Shown one piece after another: positions 6,311 through 13,777 of a DNA stretch of 34,768 bases. Location of the stretch: positions 1 to 34,768 of the forward strand of contig DVHC01000013.1 in the NCBI GenBank assembly GCA_018712385.1. The letters are read 5' to 3'. The stretch is from Candidatus Onthousia excrementipullorum (GTDB lineage: Bacteria > Bacillota_I > Bacilli_A > RF39 > UBA660). Position 1 is the stretch's first letter, and each line of letters opens with the position of its first letter. Both the position numbers and the translations under genes were made by a program. The notes beneath the pieces are model-generated. The model worked only from the letters and a program-made list of their open reading frames with translations, was not told where the DNA came from and ran no database searches.

Positions 6311-6328
6311 TAATATAGGTGAAGAACA

Positions 6329-7561
6329 ATGGAAAAATTATATAAAAGAGAAGATTATTTAAATAAGATTAGAGGATTTTATGATGATACAATGATAAAA
6401 GTAATTACAGGTATTAGAAGATGTGGTAAATCTTATTTATTAAAAACAGTTATTGAAGAATTAAAAGATAAGGGTATAAAAGATAAAGATATTATTTATA
6501 TTGAGTTAGATAGAAAAGAATATAAAGATATTAAAACCCCTACTGAACTTGAAAAGATTATAGATGATTTAATAGTAGATAATGATTTTAAATATCTCTT
6601 TATCGATGAAGTAGAAAATGTTACTGACTTTGAATCTGTTGTTAATGCTTACAGAGAAGAAGGTAACTTTTCGATATTTTTAACAGGTTCAAACTCATAT
6701 TTACTCAGTGGTGAGCTTGTAACTAAATTAACGGGAAGATATATTGAGATAGAAATGTTACCACTTAATTTTTATGAATATGTTGATATGAAGAAGTTTC
6801 TTAATAAAAGCATTAATTCTAATATTTATTTAGAATTTGAAGAATTTATAAGAAATGGTGGTTTTCCAGGTTCATTATATTATGAAAAATATGAAGATAA
6901 ATTATTATATACTAGAAATGTAATTAAGCAAATATTTGATAAAGATATTAAAAATCATAAAAAAATAAAAGATAAGGATTTATTTGAAGTAATACAAAAC
7001 TTTGTTGTAAATAATTTTGGTTCTGTTATTAGTGTGGGTAGTATATATGATTATTTAATAGGACAAAAAATAAATGTTGATAGGAGAACTATTAAAACAT
7101 ATATAGAAATTCTAGAAAATGCTAAAATTATATATTCATGTGATTTATTTGACATGAAATCAAAGAAAGTAATAGATAGAGAAAAGAAATATTATTTAGC
7201 AGATTTAAGCATTTATTACGCCTTAAATACTGATAATAGAATTAATTATGGACCTGTTTTAGAAAATGTATTATTTTCATATTTGAAAACTAAAGGTTAT
7301 AGTTTAAGTGTTGGTAGAATAGGAAATTTAGAATGTGATTTTATTGCAAGACGTGGTGTAGATGAGTATTTTTATATTCAAGTTACTAAAAATATAGATG
7401 ATGAAAAAACTGCTGAAAGAGAATATAAACCATTTTACAAAATAAAGGAAATGTATCCTAGATATTTATTTGTATCCGATTTAGTATTACAAAGAAATGT
7501 CGAAGGAATTAAAAATGTTAATATAGTAGATTTTATTTATAATAAAGAAGATTTAAAATAG
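6329..7561 (+). CDS. AAA ATPase with DUF4143 (ATPase + PD-(D/E)XK-like domain)
   Basis: A 410-residue protein. The N-terminal P-loop (GIRRCGKSYLL, 28-38) and Walker B (KYLFIDEVENV, Asp93/Glu94) place it in the AAA_14 family, with sensor GSNSYLL near 120. The C-terminal half (about 200-400) is DUF4143, with a winged-helix-like section (IYDYLIGQ...RTIKTYIEILENAKII) and a restriction-nuclease-like end (ECDFIARRGVDEYFYIQVTKN). The family is widespread in gut bacteria and archaea and its function is not established. It stands alone, driven by a near-consensus promoter next to an 18-bp-arm palindrome. Confidence 0.85.
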   Translation: MEKLYKREDYLNKIRGFYDDTMIKVITGIRRCGKSYLLKTVIEELKDKGIKDKDIIYIELDRKEYKDIKTPTELEKIIDDLIVDNDFKYLFIDEVENVTDFESVVNAYREEGNFSIFLTGSNSYLLSGELVTKLTGRYIEIEMLPLNFYEYVDMKKFLNKSINSNIYLEFEEFIRNGGFPGSLYYEKYEDKLLYTRNVIKQIFDKDIKNHKKIKDKDLFEVIQNFVVNNFGSVISVGSIYDYLIGQKINVDRRTIKTYIEILENAKIIYSCDLFDMKSKKVIDREKKYYLADLSIYYALNTDNRINYGPVLENVLFSYLKTKGYSLSVGRIGNLECDFIARRGVDEYFYIQVTKNIDDEKTAEREYKPFYKIKEMYPRYLFVSDLVLQRNVEGIKNVNIVDFIYNKEDLK

Positions 7562-7586
7562 GGCTTTTAAGAGTTCTATTTTTTTA
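7557..7586 (+). terminator. Terminator after the AAA/DUF4143 gene
   Basis: AATAGGGCT (7557-7565) pairs with AGTTCTATT (7572-7580) with two G-U pairs, followed by a T-run. It overlaps the stop codon. Confidence 0.6.
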
Positions 7587-7617
7587 TTATAATTTTAGTA
7601 GGAAGAAAGTGATTATA

Positions 7618-8145
7618 TTGAAAATATATTTAGTTAGACATGGACAAGTAAATCATAATTTAAAGAAAATTTATTCAAACGAAGATGAAGATTTAAATGA
7701 AACTGGTATAAAAGAAGCTTATGAGTTAAGAGAAAAACTAGAAAATATTTCTTATGATGTCATTATTTCTTCTCCTTTAAAACGAGCACTCCATACTGCT
7801 AATATTATAAATAGGGCAAACAAAGATATTATTATAGACGGAAGATTAAGAGAACGTAATCCAGGTAATTTATCAGGTAAGCCTTTAGAAGTTACAAATA
7901 GAGAAGAGTATTGGAATTATTATTCTGCTATTAAGTATGGAACATCTGAAGATATAAAAGAGTTTTTTGATAAAGTAAAGAACTTCTTAGATGAATTAAA
8001 AACTAGAGAATATAAAAGTGTTATAATAGTTGCCCATAGTGGTATTTCTAAAGCGTTCTATGGCTATTTTAACGGGATACCTAAAGATGGTAAGTTTCTT
8101 AATCTAGGTTTAAATAACTGTGAAGTCAAAGAATATATTTTGTAG
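7618..8145 (+). CDS. Histidine phosphatase superfamily protein
   Basis: About 175 residues of the phosphoglycerate mutase-like fold. The start (MKIYLVRHGQVNHN) carries the catalytic RHG, SSPLKRALHTA supplies the second Arg, and VIIVAHSGISKA the second catalytic His. Length suits small-molecule phosphatases such as CobC- or PhoE-like enzymes; the substrate is unknown. A GTG at 7609 is also possible, but the local ribosome-binding style (GGNNNNNGTGAT, then 4 nt) favours the TTG at 7618. First gene of a tight four-gene operon. Confidence 0.82.
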   Translation: MKIYLVRHGQVNHNLKKIYSNEDEDLNETGIKEAYELREKLENISYDVIISSPLKRALHTANIINRANKDIIIDGRLRERNPGNLSGKPLEVTNREEYWNYYSAIKYGTSEDIKEFFDKVKNFLDELKTREYKSVIIVAHSGISKAFYGYFNGIPKDGKFLNLGLNNCEVKEYIL

Positions 8146-8154
8146 GAGTTGACA

Positions 8155-8643
8155 ATGAAAATATATATTATAGGTCCACCTGCATCAGGTAAAACAACTT
8201 TATCAAAAATATTAAGTAAGAAATATAATATAGAAAGTTATGAGCTAGATAAATTAGTTTTTGATGATGATAATAATCATATTAGAAGAAGTAATGAAAC
8301 TATTAGTAAGATTTTTAATGACATTTTAGTTAAGGATTCTTTTATAATAGAAGATGTAGGTAGAAGTAAATTTGTTAAAGGTTTAGAAAAATGTGATAAG
8401 ATATATTATATAAGTTTAAATAAATATGAAGTTTATAAAAGAGTTATAAAAAGGTGGTTTAATCAAAAACTAGGTAAGGAAGGTTTTAATTATCCTCCAA
8501 CATTTGCCCAGTTAATAGATATGTTTAGAGTTGTTAATAGTTATTATAAAAAAGAAAAGAAAAAGTTAGATTATATAAACAGTTTTAAAGATAAAGTTAT
8601 TTATTTAGATAAAGACAAATTAAATGAATTAGAAAATAGATAA
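8155..8643 (+). CDS. P-loop kinase / AAA_17-like nucleotide kinase
   Basis: A 162-residue protein of the adenylate kinase-like P-loop fold. Walker A is IIGPPASGKTTLSK (residues 5-18), followed by an acidic ELDKLVFDDDN segment typical of topology-modulation (FlaR-like) proteins and small kinases, and a lid-like basic stretch (YKRVIKRWFNQK). The phosphate acceptor is unknown. The ATG at 8155 is preferred over the TTG two codons upstream because AGGAG lies 6 nt before it. It starts 9 bp after the phosphatase stop, so the two are probably co-translated. Confidence 0.75.
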   Translation: MKIYIIGPPASGKTTLSKILSKKYNIESYELDKLVFDDDNNHIRRSNETISKIFNDILVKDSFIIEDVGRSKFVKGLEKCDKIYYISLNKYEVYKRVIKRWFNQKLGKEGFNYPPTFAQLIDMFRVVNSYYKKEKKKLDYINSFKDKVIYLDKDKLNELENR

Positions 8644-8656
8644 GGAGTAGTTAGTT

Positions 8657-9133
8657 ATGGCATTAAAAAATGCGAAAGAACATTTAAAAAAATATAGATT
8701 AGATAATAAAGTAAAAGAATTTGATACATCATCTGCAACTGTTAAAGAAGCAGCTATTGCTTTAAATTGTAGTGAAGCAGAAATTGCCAAGACTCTATCA
8801 TTTTTAGTAGGTGATAAGCCTATATTAATAGTAACAGCAGGTAATAGAAAGATAGATAATGCTAAATATAAAGCTATATTTCATGAAAAAGCTAAAATGC
8901 TTAAAGCTGATGAGGTAGAGCCTCTTATCGGACATAAAGTAGGTGGAGTTTGTCCTTTTGGAATAAATGATGGTGTAGATGTTTATTTAGATATATCTTT
9001 AAAAGATTTTGATATAGTTTATCCTGCTTGTGGTAGTAGTAACAGTGCTGTAAAACTTACTATCAAAGAATTAGAAGATGCTTCTAATTACAAAGAGTGG
9101 ATAGATGTTTGTAAAATAAGAGAAGAAGGTTAA
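8657..9133 (+). CDS. YbaK/EbsC-family aminoacyl-tRNA deacylase
   Basis: A 158-residue protein matching the YbaK/ProX/EbsC editing domain: SSATVKEAAIALNCSEAEIAKTL at the start, an invariant-type Lys (SEAEIAKTLSF), and a C-terminal VGGVCPFG and CGSSNSAVKLT. Known relatives hydrolyse misacylated tRNA such as Cys-tRNAPro or Ala-tRNAPro in the cytoplasm. Full length for the family. Good SD (AAGGAG, 11 nt). Third gene of the operon. Confidence 0.88.
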   Translation: MALKNAKEHLKKYRLDNKVKEFDTSSATVKEAAIALNCSEAEIAKTLSFLVGDKPILIVTAGNRKIDNAKYKAIFHEKAKMLKADEVEPLIGHKVGGVCPFGINDGVDVYLDISLKDFDIVYPACGSSNSAVKLTIKELEDASNYKEWIDVCKIREEG

Positions 9134-9137
9134 GTAG

Positions 9138-9902
9138 ATGAAAAATATTTTGTTAATATCTTTTGTACTTTTATTAGTTGTTATTTCTTGTAATGTTATA
9201 TTAGTTAATGCTAAAGAAGTATCTCATAGCAGTCCTATAACTATTTTAAGAGCAGGTGGAGGAAGTAGTAGTGGCGGACACTCAAGTTCTGGTGGCTCTA
9301 GTAGTGGTGGCCATTATGGAAGTAGAGGCTATAGTAATCCTATTTCTGATATTATTTCTGCTATATTATTTGCCTTTATCTTTTTCGCTTCAGCAATTAT
9401 CTTGTATTTTAAAGTATTAAGAGCATCTTTTAATAGTAAAAGGTATTTAAGGCTATTAGATGATAAAGATATTACATGGAAGTATAAAACTATAGAGAAA
9501 AGAGTAATAGAAGCATTTTATATTATACAGGAAGCTTGGACTAATAATGATATTAGTAAAGCACAAGATTATATGGCTAAGGATTTATATGAGAGTTTTA
9601 AGATAAAATTAGAATGGATGGATATTAATAATAGAAGAAATGTCTTAAAGAAAATAAGATTAGTTAATCTTAAACCTGTATCTATTTACGATGATAAAGA
9701 TGATAAAAAAGACTTAATTTGGTTTTATATTAAAGGAAAGATGATAGATTATACTATAGATACTAAAACAAGAAATATAGTCGATGGTACTACCAAAAAT
9801 AAATCTTTTATTGAGTTTTGGAAGTTTGTAAAAAATAATCATAATGAATGGGTATTAAGTGAAATACTACAAGAAGATGAAAGTAGTAAGATAGGCTTAT
9901 AA
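9138..9902 (+). CDS. Membrane protein with Tim44-like domain
   Basis: A 254-residue protein. It has a signal peptide or N-terminal membrane segment (about 3-25), a Gly/Ser/His-rich linker (about 40-68, GGSSSGGHYGSRGYS), a second hydrophobic segment (about 70-92), then a Tim44-like domain (about 110-245) with AFYIIQEAWTNNDISKAQDYM and the closing W-rich WKFVKNNHNEWVLSEI. Bacterial Tim44-like proteins of this layout are poorly characterised and the domain often faces the cytoplasm or surface. It starts 4 bp after the ybaK-like gene. A clear terminator follows. Confidence 0.75.
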   Translation: MKNILLISFVLLLVVISCNVILVNAKEVSHSSPITILRAGGGSSSGGHSSSGGSSSGGHYGSRGYSNPISDIISAILFAFIFFASAIILYFKVLRASFNSKRYLRLLDDKDITWKYKTIEKRVIEAFYIIQEAWTNNDISKAQDYMAKDLYESFKIKLEWMDINNRRNVLKKIRLVNLKPVSIYDDKDDKKDLIWFYIKGKMIDYTIDTKTRNIVDGTTKNKSFIEFWKFVKNNHNEWVLSEILQEDESSKIGL

Positions 9903-9906
9903 AATG

Positions 9907-9937
9907 AAAATAGTAGTGCTGTTTAACTACTATTTTT
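9907..9937 (+). terminator. Terminator of the phosphatase-kinase-YbaK-Tim44 operon
   Basis: Perfect 10-bp stem AAAATAGTAG (9907-9916) / CTACTATTTT (9927-9936) followed by T residues. Confidence 0.8.
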
Positions 9938-10033
9938 ACCATTTTTATATTCTAAAGAAAAATATTTTCTTTTATTAAATATAGTAAATAAAAATATTAT
10001 GTTATATAATTAGATAGTAAAGGTAGTGATAAG

Positions 10034-10312
10034 ATGTTTAAAGTAGAAGAAAATAGAACTATATATTTAGATGATAAAGGTAATATTTTAGGAGAAGTAG
10101 ATTATCCTTATATTTCTTCTAATGTCGTAGATGTTAATCATACCTTTGTTGATATAAGTTTAAGAGGAAAAGGTATTGCAAATTTACTTTTAACTCATGC
10201 CTTTAACTATTTTAGAGAAAATAATATTAAAGTAAAGGCAAGTTGTTCTTATGCTATTAAATGGCTTGATAATCATAGAGAATATACTGATTTAATGATA
10301 GAAAAGAAGTGA
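10034..10312 (+). CDS. Small GNAT acetyltransferase (YjdJ-type)
   Basis: A 92-residue protein of the short GNAT class in which only the acetyl-CoA core remains. It has VDVNHTFVDISLRGKGIANLL (V..TyV....RGkGi), then KVKASCSYAIKWLDNH, the conserved C-terminal CSYA-W segment. The acceptor is unknown. The ATG is preceded by GGTAGTGATAAG. It ends one base before mgtA begins, so the two form an operon; whether the proteins cooperate is unknown. Confidence 0.85.
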   Translation: MFKVEENRTIYLDDKGNILGEVDYPYISSNVVDVNHTFVDISLRGKGIANLLLTHAFNYFRENNIKVKASCSYAIKWLDNHREYTDLMIEKK

Positions 10313-10313
10313 T

Positions 10314-12908
10314 ATGATGTTTGATTTTACTAAGAAAAAAGGAAATCCTTTAGTTGAAGAGAATATATTTAAAGAGTATAAAAAACTAGTAGAATTATCT
10401 AATGATGAACTCTTAGATAAATATGATAGTTCTATAGATGGGTTATCTTTAAAAGAAGTAATAAAAAGAAGAGAAGTTTATGGTAAGAATATTTTAAAAG
10501 AGGAGAAGAAAAAATCAATTCTTAGTTTTATTATTGATTCTTTTAAGGACCCTTTTATCTATATCTTAATTGTCCTTGCGGTTATTAACTTTTCTTTAGG
10601 TGATAGACTTGGCTCTTTAATAATTATTTTACTTGCTATCATAAGTTCTACTATTAGACTTGTTCAAGACTATTCTGCTTATAAATTTGATTTAAAGTTA
10701 AAAAGTAAATTATTTACTGTTATTAGTACGATTAGAGATAATAAAGTAAAAGATATAAATATTAAAGATATAGTACCAGGTGATATTATAGAATTAAATG
10801 CTGGTTCTATTATTCCAAGTGATGTTATTTTATTAGAAGTAAAAGATTTATTTATTAATCAGTCTATTTTTACAGGAGAAAGTGTTCCTATTGAGAAAAA
10901 GATAAATAGTGGTGGTGATAGTCTTTTAGATTTAGAGAGAATATGTTTTATGAATTCTAGTGTTGTTAGTGGAAGTGGTAAAGCTTTAGTTATTAAGACA
11001 GGGAAAAATACTTATCTTGGTACTATTGCTAAAGATATGCTAACAACTAAAAAAATAACTAACTTTCAAAAAGAGATGAATGCGGTTAGTAAGACCTTAA
11101 TAGAAGCGATGCTGGTAATTACCGTATTAGTTTTTATTCTTAATACTTTAATCCATCATGATATTATGCAGGCTTTACTTTTCGCTATCTCTGTCGCTGT
11201 AGGAATAACTCCTTCTATGTTACCGATGATAGTTAACGTTAATTTAAGTAAAGGTTCTAAGAGTCTTGCTAAAAAGGAGACACTAGTAAAAAGAAGTGAA
11301 GCGATAGAAAATCTAGGTTCAATAGATACTTTATGTACTGATAAGACAGGAACCCTTACTGAAGATAAAATTGTTTTACAACTATACCTTAATAGTGACT
11401 TTAAAGAAGATAGAGAAATCTTAACTTATGCTTATTTAAATAGTCATTATAGTACAGGAATAAAGAATTTAATAGATAAAGCGATTATTAGTTATGCTAA
11501 GAATAAAGGATTACTTATTTCTAGATATCAAAAAATAGATGAGATTCCCTTTGATTATGAAAGACGTAAAGCTTCAGTTATAGTTAGGGATGAAGATAAG
11601 GTTTTAATGTTAACTAAAGGTGCGATTAAAGAAGTGTTAGATAGTTGTAATAAAATTAGACATCAGGGTAAAACTATTAAGTTAACTAATGAGTTTAAAG
11701 ATAAGATTTTAGAAAAGGCTAAAGAGTTAAATAAAGAGGGAATGCAAGTAATCGCTCTTGCTTTAAAAGAAACAAAAACTATATCTAAAAGTTATAATGA
11801 TGATAAAGATTTAACTTTTATTGGCTTAGTTGCTTTCCTAGACCCTGTTAAAAAAGGTGTTAGTAGAGTTATAAAAGACTTAAGAAAAGTAGGGGTTAAT
11901 ACGAAAATATTGACAGGGGATAATCCTGATGCAACTAAGACTATTTGTACTCTAGCAGGCTTTAATAGTGATAATATCTTAACAGGTCCTGATATAGAAA
12001 AACTTACAAGTGATGAGTTAAAAGTAAAGGTAGAAGAAGTAGATGTTTTTGCAAGACTTACGCCTTTACAGAAAGAATTAATTGTTAATACTTTAAAAGA
12101 TAATGGCCATGTTGTAGGTTATATGGGAGATGGAGTTAATGATGCTCCTAGTCTAATAAAGGCAGATGTTGGTATTAGTGTAAATGATGCTACTTCTATT
12201 GCTAAAGAAGCTAGTGATATTATCTTACTTCGTAAAAGTTTAAAAGTAGTTTATGATGGGGTTATTGAAGGTAGAAAAGTTTATGGTAATATTATGAAAT
12301 ACATGAAAATGGCTTTAAGTGCTTCTTTTGGAGATTGTTTCAGTGTCCTAATTGCTAGTATCTTTTTACCTTTCTTACCTATGATACCAATTCAGTTCTT
12401 ATTACAGGATTTACTATATGATTTATCACAAACTGCTATTCCTTTTGATGATGTAGATAAAGAGTTTTTAATTACTCCTCATAAATGGGATACTAGTGAT
12501 TTAAAAAGATTTATGGTTATTATGGGCCTTGTTGCTTCAGTAATTGATGTAGTAGCTTTCTTAATCTTTTACTTTGTTCTTGGCTTTAATAGTGATAATG
12601 TTATACTTTTCCAAACAGCTTGGTTTATTGAAGGAGTTATTTCTCAGACTATGATTGTTCACTTTGTTAGAACATCTAAAATACCATTTATAGAGTCTAT
12701 TGCTAATAAATACCTACTACTATCAACATCTCTTTGTATTATAGCATCCATTATCTTACCAATTATTTTAGTAAATATTAAGTCCTTCCATTTCGCTTAT
12801 TTACCAGTAGCATTTTACTTTTATGTTATTATCTTACTTATTCTTTATATGGTTATAGAAGAGATAGTAAAACGTCTATATATTAGGAAATATAAACGTT
12901 GGTTATAA
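10314..12908 (+). CDS. mgtA: P-type ATPase, magnesium-translocating (MgtA-like)
   Basis: An 864-residue P3B-type ATPase predicted to import Mg2+. Motifs: N-terminal cation-ATPase domain, actuator TGES (187-190), phosphorylation site CTDKTGTLTED (Asp343), nucleotide-binding region with KGAIKEVL, hinge TGDNPDAT and MGDGVNDAPSL, then a C-terminal membrane bundle with the MgtA-like PIQFLLQDLLYDLSQTAIPFDDVD. The D-L-Y-D-x-S-Q-x-x-I-P signature supports Mg2+ rather than Ca2+ specificity. Length is near the family norm. No Mg2+ riboswitch-length leader is present, since the gene directly follows the GNAT gene. Confidence 0.9.
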   Translation: MMFDFTKKKGNPLVEENIFKEYKKLVELSNDELLDKYDSSIDGLSLKEVIKRREVYGKNILKEEKKKSILSFIIDSFKDPFIYILIVLAVINFSLGDRLGSLIIILLAIISSTIRLVQDYSAYKFDLKLKSKLFTVISTIRDNKVKDINIKDIVPGDIIELNAGSIIPSDVILLEVKDLFINQSIFTGESVPIEKKINSGGDSLLDLERICFMNSSVVSGSGKALVIKTGKNTYLGTIAKDMLTTKKITNFQKEMNAVSKTLIEAMLVITVLVFILNTLIHHDIMQALLFAISVAVGITPSMLPMIVNVNLSKGSKSLAKKETLVKRSEAIENLGSIDTLCTDKTGTLTEDKIVLQLYLNSDFKEDREILTYAYLNSHYSTGIKNLIDKAIISYAKNKGLLISRYQKIDEIPFDYERRKASVIVRDEDKVLMLTKGAIKEVLDSCNKIRHQGKTIKLTNEFKDKILEKAKELNKEGMQVIALALKETKTISKSYNDDKDLTFIGLVAFLDPVKKGVSRVIKDLRKVGVNTKILTGDNPDATKTICTLAGFNSDNILTGPDIEKLTSDELKVKVEEVDVFARLTPLQKELIVNTLKDNGHVVGYMGDGVNDAPSLIKADVGISVNDATSIAKEASDIILLRKSLKVVYDGVIEGRKVYGNIMKYMKMALSASFGDCFSVLIASIFLPFLPMIPIQFLLQDLLYDLSQTAIPFDDVDKEFLITPHKWDTSDLKRFMVIMGLVASVIDVVAFLIFYFVLGFNSDNVILFQTAWFIEGVISQTMIVHFVRTSKIPFIESIANKYLLLSTSLCIIASIILPIILVNIKSFHFAYLPVAFYFYVIILLILYMVIEEIVKRLYIRKYKRWL

Positions 12909-12977
12909 TCTTTCATAATTAGCCCATAGTTTTCCCATATTCTTCCTTTATACTTGAAATAGAAAGGAGGAATTGTT

Positions 12978-13226
12978 ATCGTAAATATAAAAGTTATAAA
13001 TTAAACAGTGCCTAATTGTAGTAATAGTATGAAAATATTAAAAAACTTATCTAAAGTAGAACGTGAACTTGATATGGAATTTAATATTGAGAAAATAGAT
13101 TCTACTTATAAGAAGAAGTATAACATAAATGTCATTCCCGCTCTTATGATAGAAGATAAAGTTGTCTCTACTGGTAATGTTTTAACAGATAGAGAAATAA
13201 AAAATTATGTTAAAGAGCTTGTATAA
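12978..13226 (+). pseudogene. Degraded thioredoxin-like (redox-active disulfide) gene
   Basis: The longest ATG/GTG ORF (13008-13226) starts at a GTG with no SD and reads VPNCSNSMKILKNLS...VIPALMIEDKVVSTGNVLTDREI, the body of a small glutaredoxin/thioredoxin-like protein including the cis-Pro (IPAL). In the same frame a perfect SD (AAAGGAGG, 12963-12970) stands 7 nt before ATC (12978), then VNIKVIN, an in-frame TAA (13002-13004), then T-VPNC. Relatives have an ATG start, no stop, and C-P-N-C. Start codon, reading frame and first catalytic Cys all appear lost. A functional 72-residue protein from GTG is possible but would lack the first beta strand. Confidence 0.6.
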
Positions 13227-13230
13227 ATGA

Positions 13231-13261
13231 AAAGAACTCTAGATTTTGTTTAGAGTTCTTT
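13231..13261. terminator. Bidirectional terminator between convergent genes
   Basis: Perfect 11-bp stem AAAGAACTCTA (13231-13241) / TAGAGTTCTTT (13251-13261). Confidence 0.75.
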
Positions 13262-13273
13262 TACTTATAAATA

Positions 13274-13690
13274 TTATCTACTAGATGAACGTTTAGTATA
13301 GCTAGTGCTGTTTTTCTTCACTTCAGGTGTAGTAGCTTTAGCAAGTTCTTGTTCATATAAAGCACCAATGTTTTCACTATTAATATTATGCTTTTGGGTA
13401 TAATCATAATTATATAATTTCTTTAGAAAATTAATTATTCCACTCTTTTCCTTTTTTAGTTCTTCATCTTCTATTTGTGTTTTACATATAACAGGAGAAT
13501 AATATAAATTCCATGCAAAGCGAAGGACATCTTTTCTTCTTAATACTCCTGCATTTAAAGATTCTTTAAAAAATTGTTGATATCCATCCCAATCGTTAAA
13601 GGTTTGTTTATTCATAATTAAATTTCTATTAATAAGAAAAAGGTTTTGTTTTATTAACATATCATTATTGTTGTTTTCTTTGTTTTTCAC
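13274..13690 (-). CDS. Hypothetical protein, 138 residues
   Basis: No family recognised. It starts at GTG with an excellent SD (AAAGGAGG, 9 nt upstream) and its own sigma-A promoter. The sequence is soluble and probably helical: an Asn-rich N-terminus, a central section with DWDGYQQFFKESLNAGVLRRK and FAWNLYYSPVICKT, and a Ser/Thr/Lys/Arg-rich tail (about 120-138). The KESLNAGVLRRKDVLRFAWNLYYSP segment looks like a compact conserved core. Single gene between two terminators. Confidence 0.7.
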   Translation of the reverse strand: MKNKENNNNDMLIKQNLFLINRNLIMNKQTFNDWDGYQQFFKESLNAGVLRRKDVLRFAWNLYYSPVICKTQIEDEELKKEKSGIINFLKKLYNYDYTQKHNINSENIGALYEQELAKATTPEVKKNSTSYTKRSSSR

Positions 13691-13720
13691 TATGTAATTC
13701 CTCCTTTACAAAGTGTACAT

Positions 13721-13749
13721 ATTATAACACAATTTTATATTTTTTGCAA
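13721..13749 (-). promoter_or_regulatory. Sigma-A promoter of the 138-residue hypothetical gene
   Basis: Minus strand: TTGCAA (13749-13744), 17-bp spacer, TATAAT (13726-13721). Confidence 0.75.
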
Positions 13750-13752
13750 ATG

Positions 13753-13777
13753 AAAAGGACTCTAATCAGAGCCTTTT
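13753..13777 (-). terminator. Terminator of the MacB-type ABC gene
   Basis: AAAAGG and CTCT (13753-13763) pair with AGAGCCTTTT (13768-13777) around a 4-nt loop with one bulge. It overlaps the stop codon. Confidence 0.65.

Noticed and set aside
9938-10033. Mg2+ riboswitch for the mgtA operon
   Set aside because: Fewer than 100 bp lie upstream of the first gene and no extended structured leader is visible; mgtA itself follows the GNAT gene with a one-base gap.
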